A stretch of 64,000 nt of DNA from Planctomycetota bacterium (GTDB lineage Bacteria; Planctomycetota; UBA1135; GCA-002686595). Positions 54,761-62,726 of this stretch are shown piece by piece; positions within the stretch are counted from its first letter, which is position 1, and the number at the start of each line of letters is the position of its first letter. The position numbers were made by a program, and so were the translations under genes. Location of the stretch: NCBI GenBank assembly GCA_012960475.1, contig DUBE01000029.1, forward strand, positions 1 to 64,000. Direction: 5' to 3'. Under the pieces are notes generated by a model. That model did not search any database. It was not told the DNA's origin and saw only the letters and a list, made by a program, of their open reading frames with translations.

Positions 54761-55624
54761 CTAGATTGGAAGTCGTAGCCAGTCTTCCCCGTGCACCAGA
54801 TCCCCGCCACCGTGTGCAGCCGCGATCAGAATGACGCACGTGAGCAGGACCAGGGGGCGCCATATGCGCCAAGCTTTCAATGTCGCAAGAAGCGCTCCCA
54901 CCGAGAGTGCAGCGCAGGCTACCCCTAGCCAACGATGCAGATCCATGTCACCCGAAATTTCAGAGGCCAGGATCCAACCGCTGATCGAGGCCAGGCAGGC
55001 AAATGGGGCGGCAGCTGCAAGGCAGAATTTCAGCAGTCGGTCGGGGGGGCTGGACCTTAGAGACAAGAGACCCGCCAAGACCAGCAAGGCCACGGGAAAG
55101 TGCAGCAGGGTCATGTGCAGGCGGCCGGTGAAGGCCAGCCAGGTCTTGGCTCCGAAGTGGCGCTTGAGCGCGGTGTCTCCCGGGGACCCTGCTTCTTCCC
55201 TTGCTGCCTTCAATTCTGCGCGCCGACGTTCAAGGGTCGCGGGGTTGGGGAGGCTGGCCCCAGCGCTGATCCAACGAGCCAGGAGAGCGAGTTCTGCGGC
55301 ATCAAGGGGCTCTTCCACCTCGTCTTCCGGTGGCATATCACCTTCGTCACAGGTGATGAACAGATCGGATTCTTCGGGATCGCCGGGCTTGACCATCAGG
55401 TCGATCATCAGGGTCGCGTTCAGGTCGGTTGCATCCGGCCAGTCCTTGATCGCTTTCTCATCCCCCGAGTCCGGCTCATGGCAGCGGGCGCAGCGTTCTT
55501 CCAGCAACACAGCAACCGCCACGGGATCGGGGTCCAGAGTCTGCTGGGCGCCTTGGTCGGAGTCTTGAGTCACCGCGCTGGGAGCCGAGCAAAGCAGAAC
55601 AAGGGCTGTAAGAATCGAAAACAT
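54761..55624 (-). CDS. Planctomycete-type cytochrome c with membrane domain
   Basis: 287 residues from ATG 55624, the start of a signal peptide (MFSILTALVLLCSAPSAVTQ). One haem-binding motif C-A-R-C-H in LLEERCARCHEPDSG, followed by the region typical of planctomycete cytochrome C domains (LMVKPGDPEESDLFITCDEGDMPPE, LLARWISAGASLP). The C-terminal third has about four membrane helices (LHMTLLHFPVALLVLAGLLSL...), resembling DUF2231. An electron-transfer role at the membrane is inferred. It would be a client of the ResB/CcsA maturation system encoded at 11-14.5 kb. Confidence 0.85.
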   Translation of the reverse strand: MFSILTALVLLCSAPSAVTQDSDQGAQQTLDPDPVAVAVLLEERCARCHEPDSGDEKAIKDWPDATDLNATLMIDLMVKPGDPEESDLFITCDEGDMPPEDEVEEPLDAAELALLARWISAGASLPNPATLERRRAELKAAREEAGSPGDTALKRHFGAKTWLAFTGRLHMTLLHFPVALLVLAGLLSLRSSPPDRLLKFCLAAAAPFACLASISGWILASEISGDMDLHRWLGVACAALSVGALLATLKAWRIWRPLVLLTCVILIAAAHGGGDLVHGEDWLRLPI

Positions 55625-55910
55625 GAAGTGTTCGCTTGGGGGAGAACTCAAGCGGGGAATCCATTGGTCAGCTGGTTTTGAATCACCGCCACAAACCCAT
55701 CAACCTTGGCCGCCCTGGTGCGCGGTTCGGGGGAGATCCACATGCCATGTACCGCATGGGTCGTGATCGGGGCGATCCTGATCCGATTGCGGGACCGGGG
55801 GTCGTTTTGGATCTGAAGGGGGCTCAGTCCAGGAGTGCATGGACCCATGATGGGATCCTGGCGCGGGGGACTCAAGTGCGCGGGATCAAAGCGCCCATGA
55901 AGAGGAGCCC
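55625..55910. other. Intergenic region with no recognisable gene
   Basis: 286 bp. Short frames on both strands (for example 55648-55875 minus) have no good ribosome binding site or recognisable features. Probably upstream sequence of the cytochrome gene. Confidence 0.5.
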
Positions 55911-56228
55911 TTAGCGCCTGAATCCGGTCCTGACCTTCTGGGTGAAGGGGCGGCGTACGATGCCGGTCTGGGGGCCGCCGGCAGGCAGGGGAGCTTTGGG
56001 ACCGGTCACCTTGGGGCGGTTGAGACTTGGCAATTCTTCGCTCACCTGCCGCAGTTCCTCGCCGGCCAGTTCTTCCTCAAGTTTCTTGCGGGCAAGCGGC
56101 CCCGGGGGCGGCTTGAAGATGCCTCCTTCCCTGCGCATGGCGAGGGCGAATTCTCCCCAGAGTTCCTTTAGGAAGGGCAGCCAGATAGGCGCGAGGCAGA
56201 TCAGCAGGATGTACTTGAGGATTTCCAT
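55911..56228 (-). CDS. Small membrane-anchored protein
   Basis: 105 residues: an N-terminal membrane helix (MEILKYILLICLAPIWLPF), a short charged stretch (KELWGEFALAMRREGGIFKPPPGPLARKKLEEELAGEE), and a basic Pro-rich tail ending TGFRR. A GAGGAG ribosome binding site lies 9 nt before the ATG. Function not recognised. Confidence 0.6.
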   Translation of the reverse strand: MEILKYILLICLAPIWLPFLKELWGEFALAMRREGGIFKPPPGPLARKKLEEELAGEELRQVSEELPSLNRPKVTGPKAPLPAGGPQTGIVRRPFTQKVRTGFRR

Positions 56229-56284
56229 GGGCGCGACTCCTCAATCATCGGCCACAGGCGCGCTGAGTTCCCAGGGTTGTGTTG

Positions 56285-56317
56285 AAAAAAGACCCTCGGG
56301 GCCGCTCTTGGGGCCCC
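56285..56317 (-). terminator. Terminator after the 56334 gene
   Basis: GGGGCC (56312-56317 read on minus) pairs with GGCCCC (56298-56303) across an 8-nt loop; GAGGGTC and TTTTTT follow on the minus strand. Confidence 0.55.
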
Positions 56318-56333
56318 TGGCGCGGGGCACGGT

Positions 56334-56567
56334 TCAATTGTTGATCTTCTTGATCTCCTGGAGCGTCGGGTTCTCCTTGGTGACCTTGCAGCGGTGGCAT
56401 TCCAAGTAGAAGCGGATCTCGCCCGCCGGGGTGGCGTGCAGTTGCAGCATGTCCTTGCCCGCATTCCAGGCGACCTTGGGGTCCTCGGTGCGGTGGATCC
56501 AGGTGTGGCCGAGGATGCGGCAGAAGAAGTTGGTGGGCATGGAGGGGCTGGGTTGGGGGCTGGGCAT
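56334..56567 (-). CDS. Small protein with a C-terminal CxxC
   Basis: 77 residues from ATG 56567 (alternatives 56594 and 56540). Contains FFCRILGHTWIHRTEDPKV and EIRFYLECHRCKVTK; three Cys and a His could bind a metal. Not recognised with confidence. It has a terminator after it and a TAGAAT element 43 nt before the start. Confidence 0.55.
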   Translation of the reverse strand: MPSPQPSPSMPTNFFCRILGHTWIHRTEDPKVAWNAGKDMLQLHATPAGEIRFYLECHRCKVTKENPTLQEIKKINN

Positions 56568-56609
56568 TTTGGAGACTGAGCTCGGCAGTCGCAAGAGCCC
56601 CCTGGGACT

Positions 56610-56615
56610 ATTCTA
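56610..56615 (-). promoter_or_regulatory. Candidate -10 element TAGAAT (minus strand)
   Basis: TAGAAT on the minus strand, 43 nt before the small-protein ATG at 56567. Confidence 0.3.
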
Positions 56616-56668
56616 GGCTTGGAGTCCTGGGCGGCACACTTCTGTCCCCACCTCAAGCCCCTACTCCC

Positions 56669-57817
56669 ATGAGCACTCCCCTTTCCATTGGCCTGATCGG
56701 CCAGAAATTCATGGGCCGCGCCCACTCCAATGCCTGGAATCAGGCCCCGCGCTTTTTTGATCTGCCTCGTCAGCCCCACCTGGAACTGGTCAGCGCGCTT
56801 GACCAGCGCGAACTCAAGACCTTCGCCAAGCGCTGGGGCTGGTCGCGCTTTACCGGCGACTGGCGCGACATTGCGGAGGACGAGAGCATTGAATTGGTGG
56901 ACATTGGTACGCCTAACGACCTACATGCGGAACAGGCCATCGCCATGCTTGAGGCGGGCAAGCATGTGGCCTGCGAGAAGCCGCTGGCAGGCACTCTTGA
57001 GGACGCCCGGGCCATGCGGGTTGTGGCCAAGAAGCGTAAGCGCCAGAAGACTTTCGTATGGTTCAACTACCGTCGCTGCGCGGCGGTGGCCTTGGCCCAG
57101 CAGCTAGTTGCTGCGGGCAAGATAGGCGTGCTGCAGCATGTGCGCGCGAGTTACTTGCAGGACTGGGGTGGCCCGGACGTGCCCTTGCTCTGGCGCTTTC
57201 AAGAAAAACACGCGGGCTCCGGTGCCCACGGGGACCTGAACGCTCATATCGTGGATATGGCCCGCTTCATCAGCGGTGATGAGGTCAAGGAGGTCAATGG
57301 GGCGGTTGCCAAGACTTTCGTCAAGGAGCGCAAGCGCTTGGATGGAAAGGGCCTTGGGCGATCCACCGTGGACGATGCGGTGCTGTTCTTGACCACCTTC
57401 AAGAGTGGCGCCATCGGCAGTTTTGAGGCTTCTCGTGTGGCTCACGGTAATCAGAACAAGAACACGATTGAACTCAACGGAACTCTGGGGTCCCTCAAGT
57501 TCGACTTTGAAGACATGAATCTGCTTTGGTTCTATGACGCCCGGGACGACCCCAAGACGCGGGGCTGGCGGCGCATCATGTGTACCGCTGCAGAGCACCA
57601 TCCTTATGTGGCCAACTGGTGGCCCGATGCTCATGTGCTTGGTTACGAGCATGGTTTTGTCAACATGGCCGCGGATATCTGCAAGGTTCTGGGGGGCAAG
57701 AAGCCAGAGGTGGCACTGCCGGACTTTGAAGATGCCTACCAGACCCAACGCGTGCTGGAGGCTGCGCTTCTGGCGGCCAAGGAGCGCTGCGCGATTCCCA
57801 TGAGTCAGGTCAGGTAG
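56669..57817 (+). CDS. Gfo/Idh/MocA family oxidoreductase
   Basis: 382 residues. N-terminal Rossmann fold with IGLIGQKFMGRAHSNAW and the family's CEKPLAGTLEDARAM (EKP motif with the catalytic Lys); the C-terminal alpha/beta domain has AHGDLNAHIVDMARFISGD, containing the conserved His-Asp metal or substrate site. The family oxidises or reduces sugars and inositols with NAD(P). Substrate unknown. In planctomycetes these enzymes are abundant and often linked to glycan breakdown. A 328-bp gap holding a repeat follows. Confidence 0.92.
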   Translation: MSTPLSIGLIGQKFMGRAHSNAWNQAPRFFDLPRQPHLELVSALDQRELKTFAKRWGWSRFTGDWRDIAEDESIELVDIGTPNDLHAEQAIAMLEAGKHVACEKPLAGTLEDARAMRVVAKKRKRQKTFVWFNYRRCAAVALAQQLVAAGKIGVLQHVRASYLQDWGGPDVPLLWRFQEKHAGSGAHGDLNAHIVDMARFISGDEVKEVNGAVAKTFVKERKRLDGKGLGRSTVDDAVLFLTTFKSGAIGSFEASRVAHGNQNKNTIELNGTLGSLKFDFEDMNLLWFYDARDDPKTRGWRRIMCTAAEHHPYVANWWPDAHVLGYEHGFVNMAADICKVLGGKKPEVALPDFEDAYQTQRVLEAALLAAKERCAIPMSQVR

Positions 57818-58145
57818 GGGCAGACCCTCGGCGCTGAGTTTGAGTATGCGTGGTGAGGAATGGAGGTTGCCGCAGGGCGGCTTCGGGCAAGGGTGTGTGA
57901 AAACACCGTTTGAGAGCCCTTTGGAGGAGTTTTGAGGTGCTCCTGGGCTCGTGCTCGGGGCGGACAGTTCGAGCTTCTCGAATCGAGACTTGGCCGAGAT
58001 CTCGGAAAGAACTCATGTAACTCCCACAGGATCACAAAAAGTGAGAGTATTGAGGCAGCGCAGATCGGTACATGATCGGGCGGTGTGTCAGGCACAGCCC
58101 CTCATCCATCACACGGACCAACCTACTTCCCCGACGAGCCACGAC
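57818..58145. other. Intergenic region before the tandem secreted-protein genes
   Basis: 328 bp without a gene. It holds the first copy of the intergenic repeat (57889-58005) and a ~60-bp leader, TCAGGCACAGCCCC... to the ATG, that is repeated before the fourth tandem gene (62667-62726). Confidence 0.7.
57889..58005 (+). repeat. Intergenic repeat, copy 1
   Basis: ~117 bp (AAGGGTGTGTGAAA ... GCCGAGATCTC) shared with copies at 59657 and 61326. Contains the inverted repeat TTCGAG-CTT-CTCGAA at 57968-57982, a possible operator. Confidence 0.75.
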
Positions 58146-59471
58146 ATGAAAACACACAACAACACAAGAAACGCATGTATCCTTACCGTGGTCTTAGCCA
58201 TGGGCACCGGGGCGGCACTAGCGCAGACCACTATTACCGGCACTGCCGGGGGCAGCGACAGCTGGAACGACCTGGCCAACTGGAATGCAGGTGTGCCATC
58301 CGGAGCGATCGATGCGATCGTCAGCGGTGGCGTTTGGGCACAGGTGAGCAATGTTGCGACGCCCGCCTACTCCGGCAGTTTGACTCTGAACGCCAATGCG
58401 ACGCTGACGATGGCTTGCAGTGGGGCAGGGTGCGGCTCAGGAATTGAGAATGCGGTACTAGGCACCTCTGGCATCACGATGAATGCTGGCTCGGAGATTC
58501 AGGTGAACATGAACATCGGTGTGGATTTCCCGGCGATCACGTTGTTGGGTGATGCCAAGTTGAGCAGCCTATTTGGCGCTTCTGACTGGGAAACTGACAA
58601 CTACAGCGCAATCACCGGAGCCCACACTCTGACCTTGGAACACTTCAATGGCCATGCGATCAACCTGAACGCCGCCAATAGCTTCTCCGAGTTGATTGCC
58701 GATACATCAGATCGTTGGTACCTCCATGCCACAGCCGCTGGCTCTCTAGGCACCGGAAACGTGACCATCAACCCTCGGCCCGACGGAAGAAGTGCCTCGC
58801 TTTATTTCGATGCTAACGATGCGATGGCCGACACCGCAACGCTGACTCTGAACGGTAGTCCCGGGCAGGGTGGATTCAGTGGTAATGGTTCAGACTATGT
58901 GATCCTGAACGCAGACGACACCATCGCCGCACTCTACGTCTACGGTGTGCAGCAGCCCGCAGGAATCTATACCAACTCGGAAACCTGGATCTCCGGCAGC
59001 GGGACTTTGACCGTTCTGAACAGCGGCTCGAACCTGTTCTGCAACCCGGCCAACTCCCACTCGGGCGGCGGCTTTGCGACCCTGGACACCTCGACCTTTT
59101 CCGGCCCCGGCTTCTTCCATTTGGAAGCGATCGACGGCCCTCCGGATCAGTTTGCCTACTTCCTGGTTTCCGGCTCATTCGCGGATCCCGGCCTGACCGT
59201 GAGCCAAGGCCAACTTTGCTTGGGTGCCCCCCAGGGCCGCTACAGCCCGGCTGCAGGTGGATCCTTGAGTTCCATCGGCCAGTTTGATGGGGCCGGCGTG
59301 CTGCAGAACCTGGCGGGCACCTCGTCCGTGGGTACTGGCTTTGATGTTCCCGCTGCGCTGCCCAGTCCTCCGGGCGGCGTGATTGCCGGCGGTGACACCT
59401 GGTACTTCCAGTTGTGGTACCGCGACGGCGCCGCGTCCAACTTCTCAGACGGCATCGCGGTCACTTTCTAA
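58146..59471 (+). CDS. Secreted beta-helix-like protein, tandem gene 1 (module N1 + C-A)
   Basis: 441 residues. Signal peptide (MKTHNNTRNACILTVVLAMGTGAALAQ). Module N1, about residues 28-295, opens SDSWNDLANWNAGVPSGAIDAIV and continues with repeating beta-strand patterns (GSLTLNANATLTM; GAHTLTLEHFNGHAINLNAAN; ADTATLTLNGSPGQGGF), resembling autotransporter-like beta-strand repeats. Module C-A follows (FCNPANSHSGGG ... QLCLGAPQGRY ... DTWYFQLWYRD...NFSDGIAVTF). N1 recurs in tandem gene 4, C-A in tandem gene 2. Surface or secreted structural or adhesive role is inferred; no catalytic motif seen. Confidence 0.8.
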   Translation: MKTHNNTRNACILTVVLAMGTGAALAQTTITGTAGGSDSWNDLANWNAGVPSGAIDAIVSGGVWAQVSNVATPAYSGSLTLNANATLTMACSGAGCGSGIENAVLGTSGITMNAGSEIQVNMNIGVDFPAITLLGDAKLSSLFGASDWETDNYSAITGAHTLTLEHFNGHAINLNAANSFSELIADTSDRWYLHATAAGSLGTGNVTINPRPDGRSASLYFDANDAMADTATLTLNGSPGQGGFSGNGSDYVILNADDTIAALYVYGVQQPAGIYTNSETWISGSGTLTVLNSGSNLFCNPANSHSGGGFATLDTSTFSGPGFFHLEAIDGPPDQFAYFLVSGSFADPGLTVSQGQLCLGAPQGRYSPAAGGSLSSIGQFDGAGVLQNLAGTSSVGTGFDVPAALPSPPGGVIAGGDTWYFQLWYRDGAASNFSDGIAVTF

Positions 59472-59640
59472 GCCTCGAGACAATCAACTCTGGCACTGCC
59501 GCCGGTTCCAACCCGGCGCCCAATCACGCGCTCCACCATGCGCGCATGGCGCTGGGGCAAGACCAAGAACGCTTGCTCCTTCTCGATCAGGACTGCTATT
59601 GTTGCTGCGTCCTTGTAGGGGCCGGTAATCGGCTGGGCTC
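59472..59640 (-). pseudogene. Relic of a tryptophan 2,3-dioxygenase gene, copy 1
   Basis: On the minus strand a stop-free stretch reads EKEQAFLVLPQRHARMVERVIGRRVGTGGSARVD; RHxxMVxRxIGxxxGTGGSxG is the C-terminal signature of tryptophan 2,3-dioxygenase. Only the 3' part is present, cut off at the stop codon of tandem gene 1. Recognised from memory of the family. Confidence 0.5.
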
Positions 59641-59656
59641 GTTTCCAGACTCGCGC

Positions 59657-59790
59657 CAGGGTGTGCGAAAGCACCGCGCGAGAACCCTTTAGAGGACTCG
59701 TGAGGTGCTCCTGGGTTCGTGCTCAGGGCAGACAGTTCGAGCTTCTCGAATCGAGATCTAGCTGAGATCTCCGATTTCGCGCGAATGACC
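59657..59790 (+). repeat. Intergenic repeat, copy 2
   Basis: Matches copies at 57889 and 61326, with the perfect inverted repeat TTCGAG-CTT-CTCGAA at 59736-59750. Similarity to copy 3 continues without a break into tandem gene 2, so copies 2 and 3 belong to a longer duplication. Together with the relic at 59472-59640 it fills the 380-bp gap between tandem genes 1 and 2. Confidence 0.75.
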
Positions 59791-59851
59791 TACACTTGGA
59801 TGGTCCGTCCTAGGTCCCACCCGAGCTGGCTTTCACTGAATGAGGTCTCCC

Positions 59852-60979
59852 ATGTTCTATCGCTGCATTGTCATCCTGACGCTTACGCTCCCTGCACTCG
59901 GCCAGAACCTGGTCGTGCACTATGAGCTCAACGAGACTTCCGGCACGCTTGTGTCGGATTCTTCCGTCAACGGGCTCGACGCCCAGACGATGGGCGGGAC
60001 GAGTTGGGTGCCCGGGTGGATCGGCGGCGGGCTTGACCTCGACGGCCTCACCGGGCACACCACGGCTCCGCATGATCCGCTGCACAATGTCGCGCAGCTG
60101 ACGATCGCGGCCTGGGTCAACGTCAACGTGCTCGAAAATTGGGATGGCATATTGACGAAGGGCCTAGGCATCAGCCCCTACTCGTTGGCGCTCGGCTCCC
60201 CTATCGGCAAGTTCAAGTTCGAGGCCAACCAGGGTGGTGGTGGAGGAGGGGGAGTCGGCGGCGGGATTTTTGCATCGGCCGGCGACCTCACGACGGGTCA
60301 ATGGCATCACGTGGCGGCGACCTTCGACGGCCAGGAAGTGCGGCTATACCTCGACGGCGCGCTCGACAGCGTCCACCTCACGCCGGGCATGGTGCTCGCT
60401 ACTACGGCCCAGGATCTCACGCTGGGCGCCGACTTTCCTGGTGGCGACGAGTACTTGGACGGGACACTCGACGATGTGCGCCTGTACGACGGCGCCCTGA
60501 GCGCGAACGATATCACCAATCTGTATGGCTACAACTCGGCCCTGTTCTGCAACCCGGCCAACCCCCACTCGGGCGGCGGCTTTGCGACCCTGGGCACCTC
60601 GACCGTTTCCGGCCCCGGCTTCTTCCACTTGGAAGCGATCGACGGCCCCCCGGATCAGTTTGCCTACTTCCTGGTTTCCGGCTCATTCGCGGATCCCGGC
60701 CTGCCCGTCAGCCAAGGCCAGCTTTGCTTGGGTCCTCCCCAGGGCCGCTACAGCCCGGCCGCAGGTGGAAGCTTGAGTTCCATCGGCCAGTTTGATGGTG
60801 CCGGCGTGCTGCAGAACCTGGCGGGCACCTCGTCCGTGGGTACTGGCTTTGATGTTCCCGCTGCGCTGCCCAGTCCTCCGGGCGGCGTGATTGCCGCCGG
60901 TGATACCTGGTACTTCCAGTTGTGGTACCGCGACGGTGCCGCGTCCAACTTCTCGGACGGTATCGCGGTCACTTTCTAA
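59852..60979 (+). CDS. Secreted LamG-domain protein, tandem gene 2 (module N2 + C-A)
   Basis: 375 residues from ATG 59852, which has GAGGT 7-8 nt upstream; an ATG at 59840 is in frame but lacks one. Short signal peptide (MFYRCIVILTLTLPALGQ). Module N2 is a concanavalin/LamG-type domain: LVVHYELNETSGTLVSDSSVNGLDA, LTIAAWVNV, QWHHVAATFDGQEVRLYLDG, FPGGDEYLDGTLDDVRLYDGALS. These domains often bind carbohydrate. A Gly run (GGGGGGGVGGG) sits mid-domain. Module C-A follows, nearly identical in DNA to that of gene 1. A terminator follows at 61047. Confidence 0.83.
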   Translation: MFYRCIVILTLTLPALGQNLVVHYELNETSGTLVSDSSVNGLDAQTMGGTSWVPGWIGGGLDLDGLTGHTTAPHDPLHNVAQLTIAAWVNVNVLENWDGILTKGLGISPYSLALGSPIGKFKFEANQGGGGGGGVGGGIFASAGDLTTGQWHHVAATFDGQEVRLYLDGALDSVHLTPGMVLATTAQDLTLGADFPGGDEYLDGTLDDVRLYDGALSANDITNLYGYNSALFCNPANPHSGGGFATLGTSTVSGPGFFHLEAIDGPPDQFAYFLVSGSFADPGLPVSQGQLCLGPPQGRYSPAAGGSLSSIGQFDGAGVLQNLAGTSSVGTGFDVPAALPSPPGGVIAAGDTWYFQLWYRDGAASNFSDGIAVTF

Positions 60980-61046
60980 GCCTCAGAAGAAGCCTCGGGA
61001 CTCGACAAGAGCTCCAAGGGTCAGTCTCCACCGGTGAAACCGTAAA

Positions 61047-61084
61047 AGGCCGTTCCCTTCAAGGAGGGAGCGGCCTCGTTTCTT
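61047..61084 (+). terminator. Terminator after tandem gene 2
   Basis: Arms 61047-61058 and 61065-61076 pair over 12 bases with one G-T wobble, 6-nt loop, followed by CGTTTCTT. Confidence 0.6.
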
Positions 61085-61300
61085 GGCGAGAGGTTTCGCG
61101 CGGCCCAGGGATCACGAGAGACACGGTACTCCAGGCCAGTCTTGTCGAGACAATCAACTCCGGCACTGCCGCCGGTTCCAACCCTGCGGCCAATTACGTG
61201 CTCCAGCATGCGTGCATGGCGCTGGCGGAAGACCAAGAACGCTTGTTTCATCTTGATCGGGCCGCTCTTGTTGCTGCGTCCCTGCAGGGGCCGGTAATCG
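61083..61300 (-). pseudogene. Relic of a tryptophan 2,3-dioxygenase gene, copy 2
   Basis: Longer version of the relic at 59472. On the minus strand: MKQAFLVFRQRHARMLEHV, IGRRVGTGGSAGVDCLDKTG, then LEYRVSRDPWAARNL, matching the very C-terminus of tryptophan 2,3-dioxygenase. There is no start or catalytic core. The frame then runs through the terminator of tandem gene 2, so it is not a live gene. Confidence 0.55.
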
Positions 61301-61325
61301 GACGGGTTCCTTCCCAGACTCGCGC

Positions 61326-61475
61326 AAGGGTGTGTGAAAGCACCGTTTGAGAGCCCTCTGGAGGATTTTGAGGTGCTCTTGGGCTCGTGCTGGGGGCAGA
61401 CGGGTCGAGCTCTTCGAACCGAGCCCTGGCCGAGATCTCCGATTCCGCGCGAAAGACGTACACTTGGATGTTCCT
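61326..61475 (+). repeat. Intergenic repeat, copy 3
   Basis: Third copy of the intergenic repeat, more divergent at the palindrome (TCGAGCTCTTCGAA). Similarity to copy 2 continues into tandem gene 3. With the relic and the terminator it accounts for most of the 539-bp gap between tandem genes 2 and 3. Confidence 0.72.
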
Positions 61476-61518
61476 TCAAGGTCACACCCGATCCGGCTTT
61501 CACTGTATGAGGTCTCCC

Positions 61519-62628
61519 ATGTTCTGTCGCTGCATTGTCATCCTGACGCTCACGTTCCCCGCACTTGGCCAGAACCTGGTCGTGCATTATGAACTCGACG
61601 AGACTTCCGGCACGCTGGTGTCGGATTCCTCCGGCAACGGGCTCGATGCCCAGACGATGGGCGGGGCGAGTTGGGTGCCCGGGTGGATCGGCGGCGGGCT
61701 CGATCTCGATGACAGCCTCAATGGGCATGTCGCCGTCCCGCACGATCCGCTGCACGACGTGGCACAACTGACGATCGCGGCCTGGATCAACGTCGACGTG
61801 CACCAGAACTATGACGGAGTGTTGACGAAAGGCACGACCGTCAGCCCATACTCGCTGATGCTCAGCACTCCCGCCAACAAGTTCAAGTTCCAGGCCAACA
61901 ACTTCAACCCGCCGAACGGCACCGGCGGCGGGATCTACGTGTCGAACGGCAGCTTGACGCTGAATCAGTGGCATCACATCGCTGTAACCTTCGACGGACA
62001 GGACATGAGGCTCTATCTCGATGGCGCGCTCGACAGCGTCTACAACGCGTCGGGGGTGACCTTCGGCAATACGGTCGAGGACCTCATCATTGGCGGGGAC
62101 TTTCCTGGTGGTGACGAGTACTTCGACGGGACACTAGACGACGTGCGCCTGTACGACGGCGCCCTGGGCGCGGGCGATATCGCCACTCTGTACGGCGGCA
62201 GCGTTCCCATCGGCACCAATTACTGCGGGCCCGCCACCCTGAACTCCACCAATCAGTCCGCAGTAATCTCCGCCATGGGTGTGGACCAGGCTGGCGGCCA
62301 TTCCCTGGAGCTGACCGCCGCCCAGATGCCGGTCAACCAGTTCGGGTACTTCCTCGTGAGCATGGCCCAAGGCTACGTGCCCAACTACAGTGGCTCCCAG
62401 GGCAGCCTGTGCCTCGTCGGCCTGATCGGAGGCTTCACCCAAGGTGTCAGGAACTCCAGGGCGGCGGGCGAGTTCGCCCTCGACGTGGACACCATGGTCA
62501 TCCCCCAGCCCGGCGGGCCGGTGGCCATCCAGCCCGGAGAAACCTGGCACTTCCAGGCCTGGTTCAGGGATAGGAACCCGCATCGGACCACGAACTTCAC
62601 GGACGGCATTGCGATCATGTTCAACTGA
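61519..62628 (+). CDS. Secreted LamG-domain protein, tandem gene 3 (module N2 + C-B)
   Basis: 369 residues from ATG 61519 (GAGGT just upstream, as in tandem gene 2). Signal peptide (MFCRCIVILTLTFPALGQ). The N2 LamG domain is a close paralogue of that in tandem gene 2 (LVVHYELDETSGTLVSDSS, QWHHIAVTFDGQDMRLYLDG, FPGGDEYFDGTLDDVRLYDGAL). The end is the other C-terminal subtype, C-B: NYCGPATLNSTNQSAVIS, GSLCLVGLIGGF, GETWHFQAWFRDRNP, NFTDGIAIMFN. Carbohydrate binding or adhesion is inferred from LamG. Confidence 0.83.
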   Translation: MFCRCIVILTLTFPALGQNLVVHYELDETSGTLVSDSSGNGLDAQTMGGASWVPGWIGGGLDLDDSLNGHVAVPHDPLHDVAQLTIAAWINVDVHQNYDGVLTKGTTVSPYSLMLSTPANKFKFQANNFNPPNGTGGGIYVSNGSLTLNQWHHIAVTFDGQDMRLYLDGALDSVYNASGVTFGNTVEDLIIGGDFPGGDEYFDGTLDDVRLYDGALGAGDIATLYGGSVPIGTNYCGPATLNSTNQSAVISAMGVDQAGGHSLELTAAQMPVNQFGYFLVSMAQGYVPNYSGSQGSLCLVGLIGGFTQGVRNSRAAGEFALDVDTMVIPQPGGPVAIQPGETWHFQAWFRDRNPHRTTNFTDGIAIMFN

Positions 62629-62726
62629 TGGGGGCCTCCACTCTCCCGGGCGCGCCACCTGATGTGGGTTAGGCACAGCCCCCCATCCACCACACAGACC
62701 AATCTACTTTCGCGACGAGCTACATC

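Noticed and set aside
61021-61977. Long minus-strand frame (318 codons) opposite tandem gene 3
   Set aside because: Most of it is antisense to the LamG gene; only its last ~75 codons resemble the dioxygenase C-terminus. It has no matching start or core, so it is treated as a relic plus chance open frame.
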